Of a stretch of 64,000 bases of DNA, positions 1-7,663 are shown one piece after another. Source of the DNA: PALSA-278 sp963760285 (GTDB lineage Bacteria > Acidobacteriota > Terriglobia > Acidiferrales > UBA7541); NCBI GenBank assembly GCA_963760285.1, contig CAVXCI010000003.1, positions 898,264 through 962,263 on the forward strand, in the 5' to 3' direction. The notes below the pieces were generated by a model. That model saw only the letters and a program-made list of their open reading frames with translations. It made no database searches and was not told the DNA's origin. Both the position numbers and the translations under genes were made by a program. Within the stretch, counting starts at the first letter, position 1; every line of letters begins with the position of its first letter.

Positions 1-54
1 ACCGAAGTTGGTGGCACCTTTGGAGCAGGAACTGTTTTTGAAATCAGACCATGA
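1..54 (+). CDS. C-terminal end of a GloVer-type tandem-repeat protein (partial)
   Basis: The first 17 codons of the window, closed by TGA, read TEVGGTFGAGTVFEIRP. The pattern GG-x-x-G-x-GTVFxI-x-P is the repeat unit of choice-of-anchor tandem-repeat (GloVer) secreted proteins, which are common in Acidobacteria. Only the last repeat is in the window, so length, signal peptide and role cannot be judged. The identification rests on a single repeat and is a family-level inference. Confidence 0.55.
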   Translation, partial: TEVGGTFGAGTVFEIRP

Positions 55-530
55 TCGTGCCTTGCCAATGTCCATTAACGCGTATATGGCTTGCAATTCG
101 CTTGCAAGTCCCTCGTTTCCAAGGCGTACAGTAGGCGATCGAACGGGCGGCGGTGCAGTCTGCCCGTTAAACACAGTGTGGGCTGACACCGAGCGATCAG
201 GACACATAATCGCGGCATCCGCGCAATCTGACACTCGGTGCGGTCGCGTGCGGTCATTCAACGAGACGTTTCAGAATGAGCACGCGGTTCCCAAAGCTGC
301 TGGAACAAGCGGACCGTCGCCAGCCCGTGTCCCGCGTAATGGTTATTCGCATACGCGAACACTTCGACGCCACGAATGACTCCGTTTGCCATACTCCGCC
401 GATTCTATCCCCATTTCGAATGTCCTGGGGACGGCCCAAAAGCGCAACATGAATTTCTGTCCTAATTCTCTCAGGCGTTTATGGTCCGAAGTGCCGACAG
501 CAATTCCTCGCCCCCGCTACTGCCCGCTGC
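55..530. other. no gene recognised
   Basis: Open frames exist on both strands, for example plus 8-379 and minus 254-439, but they have skewed, arginine-rich compositions, no recognisable domain and no convincing ribosome binding site. I see no RNA gene or mobile element here. The stretch separates the GloVer protein end from a convergent membrane-protein gene. Confidence 0.4.
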
Positions 531-1046
531 TTATTTTGGTTGAGAGTTCTGATCCTGATGCTTCGGAGGCATCACCGATCGTGAAGACACTTTGTAGACG
601 GCAACAGCGAAGGCAATGCAAGTCATCATTACCACGAATGAGCACACGAAGAGACCGCTTTGTGTCAGCACTTCTGCTGTCCGTTTGGAAAGAGCGAGGA
701 TGAAATAGGCGTCCACGCCCGCCCCACCTGCAAACAACAAAAGAAAGAATGCCTTAACGGTAAGCGCCATTTGCGCTGTCGAGAAGAACCCTCTGGTCTT
801 CATCGTTCCCTCAGGCGTCTCGGGGTAGACATAAACTGCATACTCACTCATGCCAGAATCCAGAACAATCTTGCGAGCCATTTCCCAGTGTTTACGGAAA
901 TTGATCGAGGACCGGACTACAAACAGGGAGCCCACGAAGCTGTAAAGCATATGGAACATGAAGACGATTTGCACAAGCCCCGGCGGGCTCGGGGAAGGCA
1001 ACTTGTTGAAGAGCGCAAAGCCCCACAGACCTCCAGTTATCACCAT
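531..1046 (-). CDS. small multi-pass membrane protein of unknown function
   Basis: A 171-residue protein with about four hydrophobic segments: around residues 5-15 (weak), 24-46, 91-114 and 125-150, separated by short charged loops. It has no signal-peptide cleavage site and ends in a polar, lysine-rich tail. I do not recognise the family. It lies in the accessory patch next to the truncated restriction gene and IS element, so it may be cargo of a degraded island, but nothing in the protein shows a defence function. The first ATG of the frame was taken as the start. Confidence 0.5.
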   Translation of the reverse strand: MVITGGLWGFALFNKLPSPSPPGLVQIVFMFHMLYSFVGSLFVVRSSINFRKHWEMARKIVLDSGMSEYAVYVYPETPEGTMKTRGFFSTAQMALTVKAFFLLLFAGGAGVDAYFILALSKRTAEVLTQSGLFVCSFVVMMTCIAFAVAVYKVSSRSVMPPKHQDQNSQPK

Positions 1047-1334
1047 GAATACCTGAGTGAATGAAAGCAGATTCAGGATTCAAGATGCCTTGCATGGCTC
1101 ATGTATTCCTTGAATAGCTGAAGGGCTTCTTCGATTTGCTTTTCGCCATGTGCCATCAACCACCGCCATTTTCCAGAGCGTGAATCGTATAGGGATTCTG
1201 ACAAAAAGTTCAGCCTCAACCAACCAGAATCCGCTGGCTTCGCTGAGTTGTGGTTGTGACGCTCGACATTCCTTTCCTTTTGCAGTATCTAAGAACGTCC
1301 GGATGAGTCTTCCGGACGTGTGGAAGGCAGGCGA
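1047..1334. other. no confident gene; possible gene remnant on the minus strand
   Basis: On the minus strand an open frame ends with TGA at 1073-1075. Its last part reads WRWLMAHGEKQIEEALQLFK and continues for another 14 residues, a plausible helical C-terminus, but a neighbouring minus-strand frame is equally open and no start or domain can be recognised. It may be a fragment of another disrupted gene of the accessory patch. Confidence 0.25.
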
Positions 1335-1591
1335 ATGCCACAAGTCGTAATAGAAAACCCGATCTTGAACTCTCCCTTCGAGGAGCCGCAGAGGCATTTT
1401 CGTTTCTCCGACGAGGGGATTACGAACGAGGTTGCTGAAGGGCGGCGCTCCAGTTCGTTTTTCGTCCCCGTTCCAAAGCCTCGCTCCCGCACGAAGTCTC
1501 AACTGGCGTTTGAAACTGAATGGACGCAGGAGCGCATCCAGGACAACAAGTTCATCAACCAGGTGCGTGAACGGGTTGAGGTGATGCATCT
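1335..1591 (+). pseudogene. truncated N-terminus of a restriction-type DEAD/DEAH helicase (type III R-subunit-like)
   Basis: An ATG preceded by GGAAGGCAGG opens a frame starting MPQVVIENPILNSPF, then RHFRFSDEGI and a TEW motif about 65 residues in. This matches the N-terminus I know from large restriction-type helicase-nucleases (BPTD_3080-like, annotated as type III restriction subunit R), normally about 900-1000 residues. After about 85 residues the frame runs into the left inverted repeat of the IS3 element. No further part of the gene appears on the far side of the element, so it was lost or moved, and the fragment cannot be functional. Family assignment rests on remembered sequence similarity. 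Confidence 0.65.
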
Positions 1592-1616
1592 TTTGTACCA
1601 AGCGCTGTGAGAGAGT

Positions 1617-2459
1617 TTACATCACAGCTCCAGACTGCGAAATCGAATTAGGCGGCACCAGGGGGCTATAGGCCGCCGGCGCCGGCGGCCTATAGCCCAG
1701 CGCACTGTGCGGCCGCTCCGTGTTGTACTCCACTCGCCACCGCTCGATCACGATCTGCGCCTCCTTCAGCGAGTAAAAGATTTCTCCGTTTAAGCATTCG
1801 TCCCGCAGCTTCCCATTGAAACTTTCGCAGTAGCCGTTCTCCCACGGACTGCCCGGTTCGATGTACAGCGGGCCCGTCCCCAGATTCGCCAGCCACCGCC
1901 GCAGTTCCTTGGCCACGAACTCCGGACCATTGTCGGAGCGAATGTGTTGCGGGATTCCCCGCCACAGCATCACCTCCGCCAGCGTTTCGATCACCTCGTA
2001 ACTCCCCAGCCGCCGCGCCACGCGGATCGCCAGGCATTCCCGTGTGTACTCGTCGATCAGCACCAACATCCGCAGCGTTCTTCCGTCATGCGTCATAGCA
2101 CTCACGAAGTCATAGCTCCATACCTGGTTCGCCCGCTCCGGCCGCAGCCGCACGCAGGACCCGTCGTTTAACCACAGCCGTCTTCTCGCCCTTTGTTTGT
2201 GCGGCACTTTCAGCCCTTCCCGCCGCCAGATCCGCTGCACCCGGTCCTGACTCACTTCCCAGCCCGCCTCGCGCAGCTTTACGGTGATTCGCCGGTACCC
2301 ATAGCGTCCGTAGTCGCTGGCCAGGCGGATGATGTCTCGCGTCAGCGCATCCTCATCGGTCCGCACCATGGGCTCATAGCGTTGTGTCCCTCGCCCCTGC
2401 CCCAGCAGCCGGCAAGCATGCCGCTCACTCACTGCGTACCTGGCGCGCACCTGCTCCAC
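1617..2459 (-). CDS. IS3-family transposase OrfB (rve/DDE integrase domain)
   Basis: A 280-residue protein. Residues 1-100 form the HTH_21-like region (RYAVSERHACRLLG; DYGRYGYRRITVKLREAGW). The integrase core carries the DDE residues in SYDFVSAMTHDGRTLRM, RSDNGPEF and CESFNGKLRDECL, then the usual C-terminal HSALGYRPP block. The frame stays open upstream of the ATG and joins OrfA through a -1 frameshift signal, so the active transposase is probably the OrfAB fusion. It catalyses cut-out and integration of the element. It looks complete. Confidence 0.92.
   Translation of the reverse strand: MEQVRARYAVSERHACRLLGQGRGTQRYEPMVRTDEDALTRDIIRLASDYGRYGYRRITVKLREAGWEVSQDRVQRIWRREGLKVPHKQRARRRLWLNDGSCVRLRPERANQVWSYDFVSAMTHDGRTLRMLVLIDEYTRECLAIRVARRLGSYEVIETLAEVMLWRGIPQHIRSDNGPEFVAKELRRWLANLGTGPLYIEPGSPWENGYCESFNGKLRDECLNGEIFYSLKEAQIVIERWRVEYNTERPHSALGYRPPAPAAYSPLVPPNSISQSGAVM
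1663..1698. repeat. 36-bp perfect palindrome inside the OrfB 3' end
   Basis: The two 18-base arms, GGGCTATAGGCCGCCGGC and its exact reverse complement, abut with no loop. On the minus strand the palindrome encodes residues of the conserved C-terminal GYRPPAPAAYSP stretch of the transposase. It could form a strong mRNA hairpin near the end of the element. Confidence 0.9.
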
Positions 2460-2482
2460 CGCACAACGCCGCCGCTCAGGGC

Positions 2483-2761
2483 TTAGAAGTTTCCCTCCGC
2501 CACATCCTTCAGAATTTGCTTCTCCAGCGACAGCTCCGCCACCAGACGCTTCAGCTTGGTGTTTTCCCTCTCCAGATCCTTGAGCCGCTTGGCCTGGTTC
2601 AGCTTCAGGCCGCCATACTCTTTCCGCCAGCGGTAATAGGTCTGTACGGTGATCTCCACTTCTCTGCAGGCTTGCGGCGTAGTCTTTCCGTTGGCAATGG
2701 CCACTTCAATCTGCCGCAGCAGGAACACGATCTCCTCCGCCTTGTGTCTCCTGATCGCCAT
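2483..2761 (-). CDS. IS3-family transposase OrfA (helix-turn-helix)
   Basis: A 92-residue protein beginning MAIRRHKAEEIVFLLRQ. It has the HTH_8 DNA-binding fold of IS3 OrfA (AIANGKTTPQACREVEITVQ) and a leucine-zipper-like heptad region (LKDLERENTKLKRLVAELSL) used for dimerisation. A GGAGGG sequence just upstream of this ATG supports the start over the in-frame upstream codon. It ends at a TAA immediately after a slippery heptamer, the standard arrangement for making OrfAB. Confidence 0.88.
   Translation of the reverse strand: MAIRRHKAEEIVFLLRQIEVAIANGKTTPQACREVEITVQTYYRWRKEYGGLKLNQAKRLKDLERENTKLKRLVAELSLEKQILKDVAEGNF
2489..2495 (-). promoter_or_regulatory. programmed -1 frameshift heptamer G GGA AAC at the OrfA/OrfB junction
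   Basis: Read on the minus strand in the OrfA frame the sequence is GAG GGA AAC TTC TAA. The heptamer G GGA AAC fits the X-XXY-YYZ slippery rule. Slipping back one base gives CTT CTA AGC CCT GAG, reading LLSPERRRCAVEQ into OrfB. IS3 elements classically use such sites, though A-rich ones are more usual. Stimulatory secondary structure was not examined. Confidence 0.65.
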
Positions 2762-2939
2762 ACCAGCTTCCCTCCTGAGTGAATTCTCTCTCACTCCCGC
2801 TGGTACAAACAATGCCAGTCACGTCAACGTTCAGCGAACTTGGGCGCGCGATCCTATTGCGCTCCTCGAAGCGAAGGGGACGCCAGAGGTACAGGAAAGC
2901 GGCAAGCCTCTTAACTCATTGGAAGGAAAAGAGAAACAA

Positions 2940-3029
<90 letters not shown>

Positions 3030-3289
3030 TCGTATTGGCTGCGTTTAGCGTAGCAGGTTCGCCTATTGGCGGCAAACCGAGCCAGAAAAGCGCAGAGGCA
3101 CGTTTTAACCAGCGGCAGCTGGGGATGCGCAAACGGTTTTGTAACGCCGCTCTTTGCAGGCGGCATGCGGGGCGCAAAGGACGGAGATGCAAAACCTTGA
3201 TTCCAAGGCTGCCGATCAAATGACATCTTCAACAAAAAGGTCGCGCCTAAGGCGGTAGCGCGGCAGGTCTGCTACACTTTTCCCACGGT

Positions 3290-3364
3290 TCCGGGGTGGT
3301 GCAATTGGCAGCACTCCAGACTTTGGATCTGGCTATCCTGGTTCGAGTCCAGGCCCCGGAGCCA
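3290..3364 (+). tRNA. tRNA-Gln (anticodon TTG)
   Basis: Acceptor TCCGGGG pairs with CCCCGGA. The anticodon arm CCAGA-CTTTGGA-TCTGG carries TTG, the T arm has GGTTCGAGTCC, and CCA is encoded at 3362-3364. Total length is 75 bases. The 260 bases between this gene and tRNA-Ser hold no gene that I can recognise. Confidence 0.97.
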
Positions 3365-3467
3365 CCACAATTTTCCGCGAGAAGAAGCTCCAGGGATTTT
3401 CATCCGCGCTTGGCAATGCTTGTCCGCATCAGGATTTCCCCGGTGGATGCCAGAACACGAAGAAACC

Positions 3468-6400
3468 TCAACTTTCCCTGCGTTCATCCAATACCGCTCT
3501 GATCTTACGAACCATGGCGGACATAGTGAAGGGCTTCTGCAGCAGCGCGCAGCTATCCACCAGCAACCCATGATGGAGCACAGCCTCGTCCGCGTAGCCG
3601 GACATGAAGAGCACGCGGATGCCGGGATGCAGTTCCGCCAGGCCCTCGGCCAATTCGCGGCCGCTAAGGCCGGGCATAACCACATCGGTGAGAAGCAGAT
3701 GAATTTCTCCGGTGTGGCCACGGACCACTTCGATAGCCTCCGCTGCGCTGGAAGCGGCCAGAACCTGGTACCCGTTGGTGGAGAGAGTCTCGCGCGCCAG
3801 ATCGCGCACGCCGGCTTCGTCCTCGACAACAAGGATGGTCTCCGTGCCGCGCGCGCGAATTTCGGCCGCTCCGATGACATCGCGCGTGACAGCAGGCTCC
3901 TCCGCACGCGGCAGATAAACCTTGAAGGAAGAGCCGTGTCCGGGCTCGCTATGCACCCAGATGTAACCGCCGCTTTGCTTGACGATTCCATAAACGGTGG
4001 CCAAGCCGAGGCCGGTTCCCTGCCCTTGCTCCTTGGTGGTGAAGAATGGCTCGAAGATGCGTCCTTGTATTTCCGGAGTCATGCCCGTCCCGGTATCACT
4101 GACGGCCAGCATGACGTAGGCACCAGGAGCGACCATGGGACGCTCGTCGGAACAAGCGTCATCGAAAGTAATGTTGGCGGTCTCGATGGTCAGCTTTCCG
4201 CCACGCGGCATGGCATCGCGGGCGTTAACCGTAAGATTCATCAGGACCTGCTCGACCTGATTGCGGTCCGCGCGAACATTCCACAAGCCCGGCTGCGTGG
4301 AAGCGAGGATCTCCACGTCTTCGCCGACGACACGGTGGAGCATTTCGCGCAAATCGGCGACCACGGCGTCCAAATCCAAAACGGAGGGGGCCAGAACCTG
4401 CTTGCGGCTGAAGGCCAGCAACTGGCGGGTGAGCGTGGCGGCGCGGTCCGCGGCGGTGTGAACCTGCTGCGCGCTGCGGTGCAACGTTCCGATGTTCTGC
4501 AATCCTTCGAGAAGAACATCCGTGTAGCCCTGAATGACCATCAACAGGTTGTTGAAGTCGTGCGCGATTCCGCCGGCCAGGCACCCCACGGCTTCCATCT
4601 TCTGCGCCTGGCGAAGCTGGGCCTCCAGCTGTTTGCGGTCGGTGATATCCAGCGCCATGCAAATCACTCCGGAAGGCCGTCCCCCGGGGTTGCGCAATGG
4701 CTCGGCGTGGCAGACGTAGGAACCGCCCGCCCACTCCATATGGAAAGTGATGGATTCGCCGGCGAGCGCGCGGCGATGCGCGGCGATCGGCAAAACACAT
4801 TCGTCGGCGGTTTGGAAATATTCGGAGAGGGACATGCCCACAACCTGGCTGGGCCGCAAACCGAGACGGCCGAGGCCGGAGCCAAGACACGTAGTAAACC
4901 GCAGATGATCGTCCACGGTCCACAGCACGGCGGGAAGCTGTTCAACGAGAAGGCGCAGGCGTTCCTCGCTGGAGCGCAGGGCGTCCTCGGAGCGCTTGCG
5001 TTCGATGGCCAGAGCAATCTGGTTGCCGACAGATTCCAGGAATTCCAGGTCGCGGTGGGTATAGGCGTTTTCGTCTTCGTAGTGCTGCAAAACCAGGACG
5101 CCGATGGTGGTGCCCGAAGTGCGCAGAGGAACTCCAATCCAGGCTGGGGAAGGAGTGCCTACCAGTTCAACGTCGCCCTGAGCAACCAGCGCATCGAACT
5201 CGCTCTGCTTGATCAGAAGTGCGCGCCCGGTGGCTAGAACGTAAGCGGTGCAACTGCGGTCCAATAGCTGCGGCGAAGGCGTTTCGTCATACTTATCCAC
5301 GTGAAACTGGAAATGAAACAATCGCGTGGCCGGGTCGAACAGGGCAACGTAACAATTTTCGGCGTAAAGAACGCGGCCCAGCGCACGATGAATCAGTTGC
5401 AGCAGATCATCGAGATTGCCGGTGACGTTGACGCCGTGAATGATTTCGAAGGTTACCTGGCGCTCCATCTCCGCGCGGCGGCGCTCGGTGACGTCGCGAA
5501 ATGTGATTACTGCGCCGATAAGACGGCCGTCTTCGCGGAGGGGCGCGGTCTGCAATTCAACAGGAAAAGCGGTTCCGTCCCTTCGCCACAAAGTCTCATC
5601 CCGCGCATGGGTAGCCTCGCCGGCGCGAATTACAGCGTAAATGGAGCATTCCTCCACGGGGTATGGGGTTCCATCCGCGCGCGAGTGGTGCCATAGGTTG
5701 TGTCCGTTGGCGCCGATGACTTCCTCGGGGCTATATCCCAACACGCGAGCGGCGGAGGCGTTTAGGAAGGTGACCCGGCCTTCCATATCGAGACCAAAAA
5801 TCCCTTCTTCAATGGAGCCCAGGATGAGATCGTCCTGGCGCTTGATCCTCCCTATGGTCTCCTCGGCCTTCCTGGAAGAAGTGACGTCCCGCGCCACCAC
5901 GAGTATGGCGGTTCGATCGCCGACGGAAAGCGGCCTGGAGCTGACTTCCACGTCAATAATCCTGCCGTCGCGATGGCGGTGCTTCCATTCGAAGTTGAGC
6001 ACTGGCCCTTCGCGGGCGGCTTTCACGGCCGCAGCCAGGCGGTCAGGCTCCCCCGGCGGGTGAATGTCCATCAAACGGAGCTTTAGGAATTCGTTCTGCC
6101 GATAACCATATTGAGCGAGAGTGGCGTCATTTGCGGCGAGGATCTCGAGCGAACCGGCATCGTAAATGAACATGGGATGAGGATTGCCGGAAAACAAAAG
6201 CCGAAAACAAGCTTCGGTCTCCGCAAGGGCGACCTGCATGTGGTGTTGCTCGGTTATGTCCAGGATAGTGCCTTCCAGCACGCAAAACTCTCCCCGAACA
6301 TCCTCGGCGAAATGGACGTTGCAAATCGCCGTGAAGGGTTGGCCGTCCTTCCGCCGCAAGGTGATCTCCAGGTTATCCAGGACGCCTTGGCGCTGGAGAT

Positions 6401-6656
6401 GCAGGATGATTTCATTCCGGCGCGCGGAGTCGGTGTGAAGGGCAAGCGTGCCGCAGGCCAGGGCTTCTTCGCGGGAACTGAAACCGAAAATACGGAGGAA
6501 GGCGGAATTGCAATCGAGAAGATCTCCCTCAAGGCTGGAACGGAAGGACGCGGCCAAATTATGGTCGAAGAACTGTTGGGCGGGATTGTTCCGGCCCTCC
6601 TCGAGCGTTGAACTCCTTGCCGCGAATCCCTGACCTTCGGCCTGACTCGAACTCAT
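3468..6656 (-). CDS. multi-PAS/GAF hybrid histidine kinase with C-terminal receiver
   Basis: A soluble sensor kinase of about 1062 residues. It has three N-terminal PAS/PAC units (roughly 25-145, 150-265, 275-395), a GAF domain (about 410-560), a fourth PAS (about 570-690), a HisKA box with the phospho-acceptor His in GGIAHDFNNLL (about 699), and a HATPase with N box NLTVNARDA and G boxes DTGTGM and GQGTGLGLA. A receiver domain (about 939-1055) has its Asp in LLLTDVVMPG. No membrane segment or signal peptide is seen, so it probably senses cytoplasmic cues such as redox state or ligands. The ATG at 6656 was chosen because PAS-like sequence starts soon after it. No dedicated response regulator lies alongside, so its partner is unknown. 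Confidence 0.88.
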   Translation of the reverse strand: MSSSQAEGQGFAARSSTLEEGRNNPAQQFFDHNLAASFRSSLEGDLLDCNSAFLRIFGFSSREEALACGTLALHTDSARRNEIILHLQRQGVLDNLEITLRRKDGQPFTAICNVHFAEDVRGEFCVLEGTILDITEQHHMQVALAETEACFRLLFSGNPHPMFIYDAGSLEILAANDATLAQYGYRQNEFLKLRLMDIHPPGEPDRLAAAVKAAREGPVLNFEWKHRHRDGRIIDVEVSSRPLSVGDRTAILVVARDVTSSRKAEETIGRIKRQDDLILGSIEEGIFGLDMEGRVTFLNASAARVLGYSPEEVIGANGHNLWHHSRADGTPYPVEECSIYAVIRAGEATHARDETLWRRDGTAFPVELQTAPLREDGRLIGAVITFRDVTERRRAEMERQVTFEIIHGVNVTGNLDDLLQLIHRALGRVLYAENCYVALFDPATRLFHFQFHVDKYDETPSPQLLDRSCTAYVLATGRALLIKQSEFDALVAQGDVELVGTPSPAWIGVPLRTSGTTIGVLVLQHYEDENAYTHRDLEFLESVGNQIALAIERKRSEDALRSSEERLRLLVEQLPAVLWTVDDHLRFTTCLGSGLGRLGLRPSQVVGMSLSEYFQTADECVLPIAAHRRALAGESITFHMEWAGGSYVCHAEPLRNPGGRPSGVICMALDITDRKQLEAQLRQAQKMEAVGCLAGGIAHDFNNLLMVIQGYTDVLLEGLQNIGTLHRSAQQVHTAADRAATLTRQLLAFSRKQVLAPSVLDLDAVVADLREMLHRVVGEDVEILASTQPGLWNVRADRNQVEQVLMNLTVNARDAMPRGGKLTIETANITFDDACSDERPMVAPGAYVMLAVSDTGTGMTPEIQGRIFEPFFTTKEQGQGTGLGLATVYGIVKQSGGYIWVHSEPGHGSSFKVYLPRAEEPAVTRDVIGAAEIRARGTETILVVEDEAGVRDLARETLSTNGYQVLAASSAAEAIEVVRGHTGEIHLLLTDVVMPGLSGRELAEGLAELHPGIRVLFMSGYADEAVLHHGLLVDSCALLQKPFTMSAMVRKIRAVLDERRES

Positions 6657-6821
6657 GCGGACGCATCCCCCGCGCGGCATCGTATGCCGTTGGTTGCACC
6701 GTCTCTCTCGGGTAAGACCGCCGGTGGAGGACCGGACGGGCAAAGCGCGCTGAGAGCGGCTGGGGCCCCCCTGCATGGTAAATGTTACAACTTCACGGGG
6801 TAGTTTACGCAAGAGCAAACT

Positions 6822-6848
6822 ATAATATGGCGTTACTCTTTGGTACAA
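6822..6848 (-). promoter_or_regulatory. weak candidate sigma70-type promoter for the hybrid kinase
   Basis: On the minus strand TTGTAC (6848-6843) and TATTAT (6827-6822) are separated by 15 bases, shorter than the usual 17, and lie about 165 bases upstream of the chosen start. The rest of the 6657-6940 gap shows nothing else recognisable. Confidence 0.25.
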
Positions 6849-6940
6849 ATTATATGGTGGCGAGGGAACGGCGGTCTTACGGAACCGGGGTGCGGCCCGG
6901 ATGGCGCGCCCCAGAAGTCAGAAATGTCTGTTAAGGCCGA

Positions 6941-7477
6941 TTAGTGCCGGGAGCGCGATTCCGGTGGCACGATTCCGTTGTTGCGGCAGTACGCAACCAA
7001 CAGGCCATAGTGTTCACCCATGTGTTCGGTATAATCTACCCAGCCGCGAAGATGCTTCAAAAAGCCAGCGTCACTCTCCTGCTTAATGGTGGCGTCCCCC
7101 TCGGCGATGGATTTCCTCAGGAAATCCACAACCTGGGCCTTGGTCTTATACACATCGGTGGAGGGATCGTTGTCCTGATTGCCCAACTTCTGGCCCCGGA
7201 GGGAATTGACGAGCCCATAATTCGAACCGGCCACGTGAAGAAGCACCTGCTGAAACGTGCGGACCTGGTCATTGGGGCGGTAGCCGTATTCACCTTCGGA
7301 CCAGTCCTCGGCCATGGCAATAATCCTGTTTCCGACATCGCTCCCCGCCTCGAGGATTACCTGCGAAGGCGTAGGAGGCTGTTTGGACTTGTTGTCCTGC
7401 GCGGTGGATTGCGGGGAGAGAACCCCCAGGAGCATCAGAAAAGCAAGAAGCAATGCGGCGGGACGAAGCTCGTTCAT
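6941..7477 (-). CDS. secreted DinB-superfamily protein
   Basis: A 178-residue protein with a clear signal peptide (ALLLAFLMLLGVLSPQSTAQ) followed by a DinB-like four-helix region. Its YRPNDQVRTFQQVLLHVAGS stretch and later YTEHMGEHYGLLVAY supply the spaced histidines that usually bind a metal in this fold. The two close ATGs at 7483 and 7477 share the sequence GAGGTG; the second has normal spacing and was chosen. It is divergent from the branching enzyme. Substrate is unknown; periplasmic DinB-like proteins of this kind are numerous in Acidobacteria. Confidence 0.75.
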   Translation of the reverse strand: MNELRPAALLLAFLMLLGVLSPQSTAQDNKSKQPPTPSQVILEAGSDVGNRIIAMAEDWSEGEYGYRPNDQVRTFQQVLLHVAGSNYGLVNSLRGQKLGNQDNDPSTDVYKTKAQVVDFLRKSIAEGDATIKQESDAGFLKHLRGWVDYTEHMGEHYGLLVAYCRNNGIVPPESRSRH

Positions 7478-7663
7478 GGTCATCACCTCGCGTGAATTGC
7501 GCGACATACGACCTATCGGACGCACTTGAGGGTGAATTGGCTTATCGTCCTCGCGCGAGAGGCGTTGCGAGAAAAGCCCGGAATTTGGGCAGCGCCACCA
7601 TGGGTTGGAGGCGCCGACACTGTCCGGTAGAATGACAAAGCAGGCATCCGCGGAGGAGTTCGT

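Larger units (their letters stand above)
1592..2809 (-). mobile_element. IS3-family insertion sequence
   Basis: A 1.2-kb element with two overlapping-frame genes (OrfA helix-turn-helix, OrfB DDE integrase) bounded by imperfect inverted repeats: TTTGTACCA at 1592-1600, followed by a shared GTGAGAGAG block, matching its complement at the right end (TGGTACAAA at 2801-2809). Both genes appear intact. The immediate flanks (ATCT on the left, CAAT on the right) show no matching target duplication, so one flank has probably been rearranged since insertion. The left end lies inside the restriction-helicase fragment. Confidence 0.88.

Noticed and set aside
1592..2809. Target-site duplication flanking the IS3 element
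   Set aside because: The bases next to the two inverted repeats do not match over 3-5 bases in any alignment I tried.
3420..5237. 605-codon plus-strand open frame opposite the hybrid histidine kinase
   Set aside because: It is the antisense of a clear kinase with intact motifs and has no recognisable domain; high GC makes long shadow frames.
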